From Oegoconia quadripuncta (Eukaryota > Arthropoda > Insecta > Lepidoptera > Autostichidae): a DNA stretch of 64,000 nucleotides. The stretch is from positions 28,578,778 to 28,642,777 of the forward strand of contig OX438744.1 of assembly GCA_949316235.1 (NCBI GenBank). The letters are read 5' to 3'. The position numbers were made by a program, and so were the translations under genes. Numbering within the stretch: the first letter of the stretch is position 1; every line of letters starts with the position of its first letter. Positions 20,599 to 33,326 of the stretch are shown here, piece by piece. The notes below the pieces were generated by a model. It searched no databases, was not told where the DNA came from, and saw only the letters and a list, made by a program, of their open reading frames with translations.

Positions 20599-23500
20599 CG
20601 CGACACGACACGCACGACACGACGCGACGCCGCCGCCCCGCCTCTCCCACAGTACAAACTAGGTGCCACATTAGGCGTACTGCGAACCGCTCTACCTCAC
20701 AACATTAGTTTTTATATTAGCTGTTATTGTATAAATTATATTTTGGAGTAACACTATAGTACAAATATAGTTGCCGCGTGGACGGATGCCGCGCCATGTT
20801 AGCTAACTTGAGACTTTTATTGTTGTCTACGAGTGACTTAAAGCACAAAGATACGTACTATTGGGCAGTGATCAACATTAAACGTAATTTTAGTATTAAA
20901 TTTTGATTAGATATGTGGTCGTGGGGGCTCGGTCTGACGTTTTGTTGTGTTACACACCAATCATACGGGTCATTGTTTTCGAGGGTGGCTGAGCGCAGCT
21001 CGGACCATACCCTTTGTCGTTCGGCCGGGCTACATTTATACTTATTTGTATTGTAATCGATAACGTAATGTGTTACTGCTGACGATCTGTGGCTCAAACA
21101 TCTCTATTATGGTATCATCAATCTAAAAAAAATACAAAAGCATGACTAAGCAAACAATTCGGGTTAGAAAATCAACCGGTCGTTCAATGTTTAATCAAGA
21201 GCATTAGGGTTTTATGAACTGTGGCTTAAAAAGATGTAAATTATAACTAAAACAGTTGCACATTATTAGCTCTGATGAAAGACTGAACAAACCTTGCAAA
21301 TTCACTTGTCAATACTCCACTTGCGCCTTAATTAGGCGGTTTTGAAGAATTTGGCCTAATCGATGCTTCACATGATGTAGTTACTGTCCGTCAAAAGCTT
21401 GTGATATTAATTGTATTCTCTGGTGACGATAATTGGATAAGTAGTGCTCTATTACACAGAATATACCACAGTAGTGATGTTTGAAAACGGTCATAATTAT
21501 CTTGAGATAAAAATCAAGAATTATTTGATGGGTAATAAGTAACAGAATTTGTTTAATAATAACATATTATTTGGTAGATCAGTGTGGAGGTTAGCTTGTA
21601 TAAACCATGCAGCTTCTAAACAAAGTTCCTATGTATGTACGTAAGATGTAATTTAACTTTAACTAGAGGACGCGTTTGGAACGGCTCTGGATGGGAGTTT
21701 TGAGGCTTGCACCTGATTTTTAAATAATAATATTGTGATTGAGGATCAGGGTAACGCTTTTGAAACTGTTGATGAAAATATTTGAACACTGTACTTTGTC
21801 CGACGTATTTACACTAATAGAAATTTACCAACAAAACATGTTTTTATGAAGATATTATTTGATAGAAATACAACATTTAAATTATAATATTCTGTAATAT
21901 TTGAGGATCCAGAAACCAGTGTTAAGGAGTTACTTGGTTTCTATGAGACATTGCAAGTATAATAAAAAAAGGCAATATCATTATTAAAATTAAAGTTCCT
22001 AATGATCTTCCGTTTAATATTATTAACATGATATTAAACCTCATAATAGTTACAGATGTTATGAATATTGGGGCCTATTTTTAAAGAGAATTTATAAATT
22101 TACACAGATTACATCCATCTTCCACTAGTCTTCCGACAAACAGCCAAATTTCTATGTCCCCCTGCCAGAGCCGAGACACTCGCGCACAATACAACAAATT
22201 ATATTAATAATGTTTTAAATAATAACAAAATTAATAAAAAATGTACGCGTGGTAACGATTTGAGAGCAATCGTCGAAATTCCCGTTAAGGCGGTGCATTT
22301 TTAGTACCACATTTAGGAGGAAATGCTAAAATTTTAGATACAATTTTGGAATTTAAACGTTTGCGACAGATCGGTGTCATTGAGTGTAGTGAAAATGTAT
22401 TAAAGAATTATTTTCAGAATTGTTTCTCTAAAAGCGTTGTACCTTGAGTGGATGACAGACCAAATAAATAACAATATAGTACAAAATGTTGTTCCAATAG
22501 TACAAAATATTTTACCGAAGTAATATATCGTTGATTGGTAAGAAAATGGAGTACAAATTAATATTAAGTATAGATATGTAGATTCTATTAACACACTTTT
22601 AAAACCAGTGACACTCGGGTACAATGTCTATAATCAGACTACTGCAGTCGCACGCTTTACGATTATTACTTTAAAGATCGTAGTAATGACATACTTTACT
22701 AACCTCTCTGGAGTACGTGAAATCAGAAAGATGAAACAAAATGTGATTGTAAGATAAATACAAAACAATATTATGATAGTTGTGTAAATCGGTAAAGATC
22801 GCCGCGTTACATGAACGAAAGTGAGGCACCCCAAGTACGCCGGCGCGCTTGTAATTAAGTGCTTTACGCACACACTTACACCGTCCTACGCCGATCATCA
22901 CACGACTCCTTCCTGTATACATAAAACAATATATTTACTGATCTTCTTACACAAGGAATGTTTGTTTTCTCGATACTTATGTAAGAAATGTAGATAATTC
23001 TCATTTTTCTTGTATCGCTCAAGTCACGCACACAAAATAATAGCCGACGGGTGCTTCACTTTTTAATTAGGCGGCGCGGTATCTTTTTTTTATTCTACCC
23101 CGTGTTCACTTTTAGTCACACGAAAGGAAATCTACCTGCAAATTGTCGATATCACATCTAAACTATTGGCTTAAGTGTGACAATTCAATATAGGTGCTGC
23201 TATAAAAACCATATACGTAATTATATAATGAGAAACCTGACCTTTCAACAGTGAAAATATCAAAATATAAAGTTGAAAAGATGAAGAAAATAAAATAGAT
23301 AATCATTCTGTATTGCAGTGTCACAATTTTGAAATATTAAGCACATTGCATGACTACAGATGAGGTTTTAACATGAAAATCGTGACGCCCTGTTATGACG
23401 ATATACACGTAGGCAGAGAGGGCTTGTTATAAATATATCTACACATATTATTCGAAGAAATCTCTGCAGTTGAATAAAAGTGTTATAAAAATAATATAAT

Positions 23501-24069
23501 TTATAACTGTTTACATTGCGATGGACTACCTATCAGAATGTCCATTTGTTGTTAATGAAATACAAAAAGTATTCTCCACCTTATTTGCTATTTAAAGTTT
23601 TAAAAAATATATAAACGATTTCATTGAACATACTTGCTATGTGTTACCTGAGCAAGTTATTAACGTATTTTTTCATTTATGTCAACTGCAAATGTACATT
23701 TGAAGTTTGTTATTTATTATTAACTACGTTTGGATAGTTGACAAAAATGAATATTTTTAACTAAAGTTCCTTTAAGTCTTCTTTTGTCGTCACATTCCAT
23801 ACGAAAGACATTTAGCTTTAATTTACAAATTTTAAGTTCCTAGTCTGTGGCTATATATTTTTAATTATTACCAAAAAAAACACTATTTTTTAAGTGTATA
23901 ATTTATTTTAAGTGCGACTGTAATGTAAATGGTAATCATTTGTCAAGTTTTATAATATGTGTTATTTCTAGTCAAATTATTTATAAGATTTACTGATGTG
24001 GACCCCGGACAGTTTGGACGCCCTACATTAATTCCTACGTCAATGAAAATGTCGTAACATAGAGTTTTT

Positions 24070-24120
24070 TGCAATTGACAAATAATCCAAATTTAAATAT
24101 ATCGATATTTGGATTGCTTG
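24070..24120. repeat. Short inverted repeat
   Basis: 'AATCCAAATTTAAATATATC' is followed by 'GATATTTGGATT', giving a 9-bp outer stem (AATCCAAAT/ATTTGGATT) in AT-rich DNA. No function can be assigned. Confidence 0.5.
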
Positions 24121-25319
24121 TCCATAGCAAAGTTTTAACGACAGAGGAATTATTGTGAAGAAAATCTCTGTTGATTGGATTACTAAAACATAGGTATAAT
24201 CTGAAATAAAATTAAGATCACCTCAGACGACTTGAAATACATCACTAAAGATGATAAGAGACAAAGAATTATTATTACCTCCGGTGTCCACAATGTGTGA
24301 AATTATAAATTAAAAAAAAATATATGAAGAGAATTATATCTTGGCTTTAGGAGAAAGCCAAACATTGATGCCGTAAAGCAATTGTAGCACTTGATGTTAA
24401 ATAAATCTAGGCTAGTATCTGACTCTTTCCCTTGTACTGATACGTTGTACCATCTTTCACATATTTAAAATTAGCAACGTTAATAGATATATAAAGCGTT
24501 TATTTGCATTTTACAGAAACACATACAAAAATATTGGACGCAACAATCATTCTGCTTGGTGTTATTCTTACGAAACGTAGCCTCATTTCACAGTATTAAA
24601 AATAAAAACAAAAATTATATTTCATTATTTATTAGATAGGTACCTACTAGTTTTTTTTAATACGTTTACACTAATCTTAAATCAAGTAATGTGTCACAAA
24701 ACCGTTTGCACAGTTTGTAGGAACTCGAGTCTCGCAGGGATAATGATCTAAGTCTATGAATGTCTTAGATACATGTATTTATATTACTGAAAAGTACTAA
24801 TTAATGTAATTATAATATGTAATACTAATACTTTTAAAGTCCAAAATGTACTAAAGAAAATAGAGATATTTCAAATTAAGCAAATCAGAAATGCATTGCT
24901 AGGCCTGTTTTTAATGAATGTTAATAAAAGTAACTTTTATATGTATATTACTAAATTTATAAGAACAATAGAAGGTAACTGTTATTTCGCTACTGTACAA
25001 TTAAATGTCATTATAATAATTTAACAGATAATAGTTGCAGGTTCAAGCGAATCAATTCAAAAATGCATTGCTAAAGTATTCAGTTTTTAATGAATATTAA
25101 CAAAATTAACACATAAGTACTTAATTTATAAGTACATTAATTTTTATATAGTAACCAACTATAGATTATTGAATTGACACCAAAGTTATCTAATATACTT
25201 ACCATTTACTTACGTTATTAATAATTTGATATACTTACACAATATAGGTTTCATAATATTTAATAAATTATCGACTAACAAAAAAATTCTTGTGAATAGT
25301 AGCAAAGTGTTGGCAACAT

Positions 25320-26149
25320 TTGCATCGCTGAATTGCTCTGCATTAAACTTCAAACTTCAAGCATTTATTTCAACGTAAGATACATTATATCATTTGTTGA
25401 ATGTCAATTTAAATCTATTGGAAATAAAAATAGGGCTTAAGCATTTTTCGGTCAGTCAGTATGTCCAAGCTACCACCGCTTCGGAAAGGGAAATCATCTG
25501 TGGGAAAAGAAGCGGCGCAAGAAACCCACAGAAACCTCAAGAACCCACATTAATAAATATCCGCTGCAATACAAAATAGGTGCCAACTTATAATAACAGG
25601 TATAACAACAGAAGATTTAATAAGTAATCACTTATTAAATATTTCTTGTTTTGTAGCTCTATCTTGCAGTATAGACAACGTACGCGTGGTCGCATTCTGG
25701 TCCTCAAGAATTTGGTGTTTTTGAAACTCCATCTTAATTTAAATATTCTAAGAACTTTCTCCTTACTTTTCCACATTCCATTTCGTCCTGTTCTTCTAAA
25801 CATCGTAATATTACCACTAATTAAATAATAATAATTATAATAACAGAGGTATTTATAATTCTGAGGTACCTATATATAATAATATCAAGTGCTACATTAG
25901 GTTTACGGACGGTATATGTTCCTAGATCCGTCTGTTTGTTGAAGTATTTGTTTTCCATTAATTACTACGAAGCATTTCTACCGTATTCAATAAATTAAAT
26001 ATACAAATAATTTGTTGTTTTTTCTTTGAGGTACAGTCAAAATGTCGAGTCCGTAACTGACCATCGAAACGCAAACGTGCGAAGAACTGTAATTCGGAAG
26101 ATCGTAGTTCCGATACTCTGTTGGTCACATTGCTTGTACGATAAGCCAT
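25320..26149. other. No gene recognised
   Basis: Bases 25330-25580 have the look of an old repeat ('GAAACCCACAGAAACCTCAAG'), but no family was identified. Frames at 25588-25828 are short and opposed to each other, so chance ORFs are likely. Confidence 0.3.
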
Positions 26150-26600
26150 ACAAAAGTCAAAGATGCTTTATTTTGTAGGTACACAGAGTACACTTAAAAT
26201 AGTCAATTTTCCATTTTTTAAGCTACTGCTTGTTCAAAATGCAATTTTCCCCTGAGAAGAACAAGCAAGAAACTCGAAGGGTTGCTCTTTTAAACTCAGA
26301 CTTTGATTTTAAATAAAGGCTTTGATTTTACATAAAGGTTTTTATATTACAAAAAGCTTTTTATATATCATTATTAATTGTGAAATAGTCTGGCATGCGA
26401 ACGATCTGATTATGTCCAGGGATGATTATCATCTAAATAGTCTGATATTTTATGATATGCTTTGTTAATAAGTTTCTGTTTTATGGTATCTTTAAATTTA
26501 TTGAGAGGAAGATTTTGTATATCAACTGGAACCTTATTGAAAAAGCGTATATATAACCCTTTGAATGAATTACTGACTTTACGGAGGCGACTTATGTACA
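26150..26600 (-). mobile_element. LINE 3' end, antisense
   Basis: The minus strand encodes 'RKVSNSFKGLYIRFFNKVPV', then 'DIQNLPLNKFKDTIKQKLIN' and 'YLDDNHPWT' with a stop. This C-terminus is intact over 63 codons and is followed by the family 3' UTR and the 'AAAGCATCTTTGACTTTTG' end. It is 5' truncated. Confidence 0.8.
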
Positions 26601-26711
26601 TGCAAGTTTATCTTTATTTCTTGTATTGACATCATGTTTATCACTATTTTTCCTAAATATTGCTATATTTTTTTTGACATACATTAGATTTTCAAAAATG
26701 TACTGTGGGAT

Positions 26712-26860
26712 GGATGTTTTTCATTTATATATGTATTTATTTACAACAAAAAAAAAATATTTGTGTAGTATATCAACCATCTGGTATCCACAACACAAGT
26801 CTAGTTGCTTAATGTGGAACTGTCTGTATATGCCCATGGATATTTATTTATTTATTAGAT
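26712..26860 (+). mobile_element. SINE-B 3' portion
   Basis: It contains 'TATCAACCATCTGGTATCCA' and an altered terminal segment in which the 'GATGGCGCTGTG' block is deleted, then a TTTATT-rich tail. The head is missing. Confidence 0.7.
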
Positions 26861-26902
26861 TAATGATATTCTCAGGTTTAAGGTTATAAAATGGGTAAAG
26901 TA

Positions 26903-27160
26903 TGGGTCGTAATCCACTACGCAGGCCCAGTGCGGTGTGGTGGGTTTGTGTCAGCCTAGTGACCATCAGGTAGGCCAACAACTTGGCTTTACAACTGCCT
27001 TCAATTGAAAACAACATGGACTGACTATTTAACGTGCCCTCCAAAGCACGGAAACTCTTGTATTAAAATGCTACCAGCGGTCGCCCAAGGACTGACCAGA
27101 CATTGCTTAACTTCGCTAACCGAAAACGAATACCTAATGCGACCGCGTTGTGGACTTATA
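26903..27160 (-). mobile_element. 5S-rRNA-derived SINE (SINE3-like), antisense
   Basis: Antisense of 27070-27120 reads 'GCGAAGTTAAGCAATGTCTG' + 'GTCAGTCCTTGGGCGACCG', close to the 5S rRNA internal promoter (TTAAGCA...GTTAGTACTTGGATGGG...). The rest is a SINE body with 'TAATCCACTACGCAGGCCCA'. Related copies are at 41800-42120, 43925-44215, 55694-55962 and 58781-58868. Confidence 0.7.
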
Positions 27161-27175
27161 TTATAGGCCTTTGAT

Positions 27176-27508
27176 GTTTTTTTTTATACACAACGGGTTT
27201 GTATTTGACCTCAATCACACTTGATGTTAAGTGAAGATGAGGTCGAACGTGGAAGCGTACTGACCCGGAAACCCCAACACATTTGGGGGACTGGCTATCT
27301 TAGCCCTGACAACCGGCACAACAATGCTATTAATATTGTTGCTTAGCGGCAGATTTGGATAAGATGGTGGTAGGTAGCCAGGCGGACATTTAAAATGCCC
27401 TACCACCGACCAAACCGAGTACTTAAACATGTACCGCGCTGGGGATCAAACCCGCGACATCCGAATCGTAAACCCAATGTTGTTTGCATTGAGCCACGGA
27501 CGCGGTTG
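27176..27508 (-). mobile_element. SINE-A, full length
   Basis: A complete antisense copy from the T-rich tail to the tRNA-like head. The head carries antisense B box 'GGGGATCAAACCCGCGAC' and ends 'TTGAGCCACGGACGCGG'. Confidence 0.88.
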
Positions 27509-27594
27509 AATATCAGGTTATGTTCTGGAAAATAAAATCAAGGTATTTTTTAATTATGATTAGGTATACAATATGAGGTGACATGCGTGGTTTC

Positions 27595-27740
27595 AGGACA
27601 TAAGAAAATGGAACCAACGCGCCTTTTCCCGTGGGTGTCGTAAAAGGCGACTAAGGGACTTTACACCAAAAAACATGTATAGACTTGCACGTTTTAACGG
27701 CGATGGGCTTACCGTGTCACGTGTGCATTTCGGTATATTT
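27595..27740 (+). mobile_element. LINE internal fragment
   Basis: 'CCCGTGGGTGTCGTAAAAGG' ... 'TATAGACTTGCACG' ... 'ACGGCGATGGG' matches 43220-43330. This block is common in insect non-LTR elements. Reading frames are broken. Confidence 0.6.
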
Positions 27741-27816
27741 CGTGGATGCGGTTTTTCATATTTAGTTCACCCGATTTAGAACAAAGGTCGTGACTATCCC
27801 AACTAATCCCAGTTAA

Positions 27817-28213
27817 TCCCAACTAATATTATAAATGCGAAAATTTGTGTGTGTGTATGTCTGTATGTATGTTTGTTACCTCTTGACGCTTAAACGGCTA
27901 GACGGGTTTGGACGAAATTTGGTTGGTAGACAAATTAGGACCTGGATTAACATATAGGCATATTTTTTTTGCTGAACCGATTTTGATGAAATCTTCCACG
28001 TGGACGAAGTCGCGGGCCGAAAGCCAGTATTATATATGCGGAAGTTTGTGTATGTATGTTTGTTATCTCTTCACGCGTAAATGGCTCGACAGATTTGGAT
28101 AAAATTTGGTTGGTAGACAGATTAGGATCTGGATTAACATATAGGCTACTTTTGCTGAACCGATTTTGATGAAATGTTATAGGTACGTGAACTAAGTCGC
28201 GGACAACAGCTAG
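27817..28213 (+). mobile_element. Helitron-like elements, two units in tandem
   Basis: The 5' side reads 'TCCCAACTAATATTATAAAT' and the 3' side ends 'CAGCTAG' before T. This fits the TC...CTRR termini of Helitrons and the usual lepidopteran pattern 'GCGAAAATTTGTGTGTGTGT ... AAACGGCTAGACGG ... GTCGCGG'. A second unit begins near 28025 ('GTATTATATATGCGGAAG'). No helicase is present, so it is non-autonomous. Confidence 0.65.
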
Positions 28214-28811
28214 TGTATGTTATGTATGTGTATAAATGTTATCCCAGTATTTAGTTCGACTAAGTCGATCTCTAAAAGTTTCCAGGTGTGAAGTTGCAGG
28301 CACCACCAGACTAGCTTCTGCTTCCATAAAACTGAAAACACAGAAGAAAAACTTCCTATCCTTTTCAAAAGAAAATTTACAATTACAATTCCTTTAAAAT
28401 TAATAAATAACAGATCAAAAATTGAAAGTCATAAAAACCAGCGGAGTAAACATGAATTAACCCCATTATTCCATAAAATTGACAATAAATAAATCACACA
28501 ATTACGACCCTCCGCGCGAAAAAAAGCTACAAAAAAAATCCTTCCAAAAATAGTCTTAATTAAAGATTATATCCGCGTCAACTGTCGGCTTTAGATTAAT
28601 AAAAAAAACTCGTTTTCTTTACAACAAAAACCCAGTTTTTATTAAAAAAGCGACACCCATTAAAAATTGCGTCGTCGCGAGGGATAGCATTGTGTGGCGC
28701 ATCTGTCAAATGTATTAGGGGGAAACGTAGTGAAATTGTTGAAAAATGGGTTAAACGTCAAAAAAACGGGCAAAACATCGGCGCATGGGGGTTAAGTCAG
28801 GAGTGTCAACA

Positions 28812-29250
28812 CGAGGCAGCTTAACCCTGCGCGTGGGGATCGTCACGGACAGTTAAAATGTGAACTTTATCAATAAAATTGAAATTCCACAATTTAGACT
28901 TAGCAAGGTTAGCACTTCCTTTGTGGGACACAGCATACGCTTTTACAATAAAATACCAGAACGTATTGAGTTTAACAGAGCAGAAATTTAAACGTCACTT
29001 TAAAGAAAGTCTGTAGTATTATAAAATAACATGCTGACGTTTAATAATAACAATATAATAAATATTTGGGACACTTACATCAATCATCTAGTCCCAAACT
29101 AAGCAAAGAGTGTACTGTGGATACTAGATAACGTATAAACATACATAAATAATTATATAAACATCCATGACTCAGGAATAAATATTTATATGCATCACAC
29201 AAACATTTACCAGTCACGGGATTCGAACCCGCAACCATTGGTTTCGCTGA
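28812..29250 (+). mobile_element. LINE tail joined to inverted SINE-C (composite copy 2)
   Basis: Bases 28812-29035 carry a LINE C-terminus, partly open ('FVGHSIRFYNKIPERIEFNR'-like). Bases 29060-29250 are an antisense SINE-C. The arrangement is the reverse complement of 16534-17010, including the junction. A SINE-A tail (29250-29299) follows, inserted in or joined to the SINE head. Confidence 0.75.
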
Positions 29251-29299
29251 ACATCAGGTGTGATTGTGGTGCAGTGCTGACCCGTTGTGCATAAAAAAA

Positions 29300-30269
29300 T
29301 GTACCGATGAGTAATTTCGACTGTCCTATTTGAGAAGTTATCAAGAAAGGTGCGCGCACGCCGAGCGTTAATAGGTCATGCTTGTTATTGTAGGTGACAT
29401 ACGTATTAAGCATTTTCCTCGTGACGTTTAATAATTGTTTACAATTTTACTTTTAATGAGAATTGTTGGAATTGAGTAATATTATTAATTCGCGGACTTT
29501 GCTAATACAAAATAGAGTGACTAAGAAATTGTCCTTTAGATGTGCCGAAGTAGTCTAAACCTATTTAAGGCGGGCCGTTTGATCCTTCTTGCCAACTCTT
29601 GAGAGGATTGACATCGTCATACCTATTGAAATGCGAAATCACCATATTGTATTTTTCGTTATTATCCCAACATAAAATCCAATATGGCGTCTGTAATTTC
29701 AAAAAATAGGGTATAGAAAAAACTTCTAAAGTAAGTCGTGTACAGTTTCAAATGAAAGGTAATCAAAATTCACATTATAACATCTATCAACTTTAAGGTA
29801 TAATTTATGTTTTATTGAAAAAACAATACATTTTCGGGTAACTGCTCTTTATTATCTTTGCGAGGCATCATCAATTATTTACCAAATTCTAAGCAATCTT
29901 TAAAACAAAAATTTAAAAATTACCTCACAACGATTAGGTATTAGGGAAAGTAATATATTGTTTGATAGCTGATTTTCTGATAATAGCGGTAAAATTGAAA
30001 CAAATAAGTGTTTTACTTATCCATATTTTTAATAATTTTGAAATGGAAGTTAAAAAGGAAAATAATAGATGGGTACGTTTTGCAATTTTTTTCGGTAAGG
30101 GCCAGACCCCTAAGGGTCGATTTTTTTTTGATAAGTTTTTTACAGGATGCATTTTGGGGAGTGTGCGTTGGAATTACATAATGTTATTCCACCGTCGCCT
30201 TTCCATCTTCGGATTTCTAGGCGTGGGGAGGGATTCCACCCGTATTCTATCTATCTATCTAATATTTAG
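29300..30269. other. No gene recognised
   Basis: AT-rich sequence with short chance ORFs. Two opposed frames at 29934-30294 overlap, and neither resembles a known protein. A short STR-like 'CTATCTATCTATC' lies near 30248. Confidence 0.3.
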
Positions 30270-30533
30270 ACGACCTGTTTGGTGTAGTGGTTAGAAACTC
30301 TGCTACTATACCAAACGATCGCGGGTTCGAATCCCGCTAGGAGCATATGTTTGTATGATGAATAAAGACATGTGTTCCCGAGTTATGGAAGTTTCTCTTT
30401 TAAACATGTTTTTTTTTTAAAGAAATATTTGTGTAGTTTATCAACCATCTGGTATCCATAACACAAGCCTAGATGCTTACTGTGGACCTAGATGGCGCTG
30501 TGTGTTTGTGTAAAGATACTTATTTATTTATTT
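30270..30533 (+). mobile_element. SINE-B, full length
   Basis: It starts with the tRNA-like 'GACCTGTTTGGTGTAGTGGT' (A box) and 'GCGGGTTCGAATCCCGCTAG' (B box). It continues through the body with an A/T run and 'ATCAACCATCTGGTATCC', and ends 'GATGGCGCTGTGTGTTTG' plus (TTTA)n. Confidence 0.9.
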
Positions 30534-31238
30534 ATTAATATTATAAATGCGAGAGTTTGGATGTTTGTTTGTTTATTTGTTTGTTAATTGCTCAATCACG
30601 GTGAAACGGCTGATTGGATTTGGATGAAATTTGGTGTATAGGTTGAAAATACCCTGAATTATCGGTTCAAAAGAATCATTTAAACAAAAAATTTAACTAC
30701 AAATCCTGAAACGTGACACATAGTTTCTGTGGTCCATATATTGTGTATTATGCGTGTTGTGTATACATGTGTTTATGTTTGTATTTTGCACAGTGAGTGT
30801 ATTATCTATGTCCATACATACTATAACTATCTATCTAATCTAAATCTATCTAATATTCTTTATCTTTTTCTTTTTTGTGGTACATGTAATTCCATTATTT
30901 TTCATTTATTTATTATTCTACTATAAATCATCATTATACACAGTCCTATTATACACATATTTGGATATATAAATTTTAAATGTATTGTCTTTCAATCGTT
31001 CGCTGAGCTAATTTCGTAATTTGTAATTGTAATCCGTGGATAACTGTAATTGACTTTCTAGTTTGTAATACCTTGTTTGAAATATCGTCTATGTTGTAAG
31101 CTGTTGTTATCCCTAAGAAAAAAAAAATTAAGACAGGATATTTTTTATCGCTATAAAGTGAGAAGTTCCCGTGGGATAAGCAAATAACCACGACAAAGTT
31201 ATTCCATGCAGGCGAAGCCGCGGGCGGAGAGGTAGTAG
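30534..31238 (+). mobile_element. Helitron-like element, probably non-autonomous
   Basis: The 5' part is 'ATTAATATTATAAATGCGAG' ... 'GTGAAACGGCTGATTGGATT'; the 3' part is 'GCAGGCGAAGCCGCGGGCGG'. Both are typical of lepidopteran Helitrons. The internal 500 bp is AT-rich without an ORF of note. The exact 3' terminus (GAGGTAGTAG) departs from CTRR, so this end is degraded or the element is chimeric. Confidence 0.5.
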
Positions 31239-31254
31239 TTAATATACCGAGCAT

Positions 31255-31430
31255 TATACAGCCAAACCATGGAACTCCCTTCCGGCGTCAGTCTTTCCTG
31301 AATCCTACAACCTTGAGCAGAGTGAATAGGCATTTACTGGGAGCGCGTGCTTCATCTTCAACCATATCGTCACTTACTATCACGTGAGATTGTGGTCAAG
31401 CACGAATCCAGTCATACATAAAAAAAAAAC
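31255..31430 (+). mobile_element. LINE C-terminal fragment ('NSLPASVF' family)
   Basis: 'CCATGGAACTCCCTTCCGGC' ... 'GAGTGAATAGGCATTTACTG' ... 'CACGTGAGATTGTGGTCAAG' and an A-run. The reading frame is interrupted. Confidence 0.7.
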
Positions 31431-33225
31431 GTCCGACGAAGACGGGTCACAATTACACACACTTTCACAACGCCGTCAATCTCATAACACCCGTCGTTTT
31501 TCGTGGAGGGTTAATAAAGCGGATTACGAATCTTGCTTTGGGTAGTTCAATTAGGTAGTAATCACTTTCTGTTCCGTGAGGTGTAGATCTAGAGAACACT
31601 GAGGGGGTTAGGGCTGTATGTGTCGCACATGCGTGCAGTCGCATTAGCGTTATTCTGTAAAATGTCGCACTTCAGTAGCAGAGTACCTATATACTCACGA
31701 TTAATTATGTAGTGCACATAAGTAAGGTAAGTAAGTACCTATATTCTCTTTTCGGTTAAAAAAACATAATAATTCCAATATAATTTTCTCGTAACATTTT
31801 TCTAAAAACTGCAACAATACGCAATCAATCAAATCTTAATTTCAGAATCTTTGACGTCCCGCCGACTTTATTATTTCATAACAAACGCGTATTTTTTTAG
31901 CCAAAATCTAAAAATGAAAGCATATAAATCCGTTACTTATTAAAAAAATAACTCTAAATCATTTTATAAAAAGCCATTGTTGTTTTTTAAACCCTTGCTT
32001 TTTCAAAATATCAAACACGTGACATGCGCGCGCCACTTTTTATAAAAAAAAATAGAAAAAGAAAAAACTTTATTCATAAAATACCACTGACCTACATCCA
32101 CTCTACACCCCAAACGTTATTTTTTCCAGAAATCTGTAAAAACAGCCCTTTTTATTACAAGCTTTTTTATGTCGCGCGATCGCGTAATTGAATTTAATCC
32201 TTTGGAAAAGGGTTCGATAAAGTACCCGATATTAGTTTTTATTTTTATTTTCAATCGCACGCCGAATCTTTCCGAAGTGACATTGAAATTGAGCGCCAAA
32301 AATTATAGGTTTTGTCAAAATTTCGCGCCATTTACCGCGCGGACATCTGCCGAGACGAAAAAACTTTTTAAACACAATGCAAATAGGGGTGGCGCAGGAC
32401 ATTAATTTTTGGGGGAAAAAACGTCATTTTTGTGTGTTACAGAAAAATATATTTAAAGTATAACGAAATCTGTCCCCTCATTTCTATGTTAATGTCCAAA
32501 ACATAAATTTTGAAACAGATACAAACAGCAATATAATTGGAATTAAATTCACAATATGGCATTAAACAGTCACAGAAATAATAAATATTAGGTATAAAGC
32601 ATTGTCAGTTGTTATGCATAATATAAAATAATCTATGTAATCCTAAAGATTAAATAATCTAGAATTGGCGTAATTGAAAAACTGTTTTAAGGTATTTATA
32701 AATTAAGTGTAAACGACCTGACCATGGATACGACCAGATATGCCTTCCCCTGAAGTTGCATAGAAGCTTTGGGGATATTAGTTATTTATCAAAATTAGTA
32801 AACGGTGAGTAATGTAACCATATATGTTCCACCCAGATTTAGGGTTCCTCCGTACGTCAACTGTAACTGATGCAATTTGTTCTCCTACAGTGCAATTACG
32901 TAAATGAACGAGGTGTGTAGAAGGCATGAGGATATTGACTTGTTCATAATTATATCGGGTACTGGGAAGATGATGATAGCTGATTACTTAGACTCTTTGC
33001 CATAATGTTAGGACATTATGACAAAATAACACTGTCATAATAAAATATATATTTTTGTAATTTGTAAGTACTATAGGTCTAATGTTTATTGGCATTACAG
33101 TAGAACACATTATATTTATACATATGCTGTAAGTTTACCATGCAATAAATATAACATAAATAACGACTACAAGAAGATGTTGGTGTCAATTCCGCGTTAT
33201 ATACGGTGGAAGAGTTTCAACAATA
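31431..33225. other. Unassigned DNA with one shared repeat
   Basis: Bases 31450-31530 carry the 'CACCCGTCGTTTTTCGTG' repeat. The rest, including a GC-richer patch at 32160-32400 ('TTTCGCGCCATTTACCGCGC'), shows no recognised gene, and opposed short ORFs there are not convincing. Bases 33228-33270 hold a SINE-C tail ('TTTTGGGACACTTACACCAA'). Confidence 0.3.
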
Positions 33226-33326
33226 ATAAATAAATAAATATTTTGGGACACTTACACCAATAATTTTTTTACTCAAGATAAAACTTTCAAAATCTTGTAT
33301 TGTACATTTGTGCGGAGGTATGCTAC

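Larger units (their letters stand above)
19973..25320 (+). other. Probable long 3' UTR or regulatory flank of the zinc-finger gene
   Basis: About 5 kb downstream of the stop has almost no SINE, LINE or MITE copies, unlike nearly every other noncoding stretch here. It starts GC-rich and becomes AT-rich. AATAAA hexamers occur for example at 21961, 23289 and 23473, so the end of the transcript cannot be fixed. ORFs inside are short and resemble nothing known. Confidence 0.4.
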
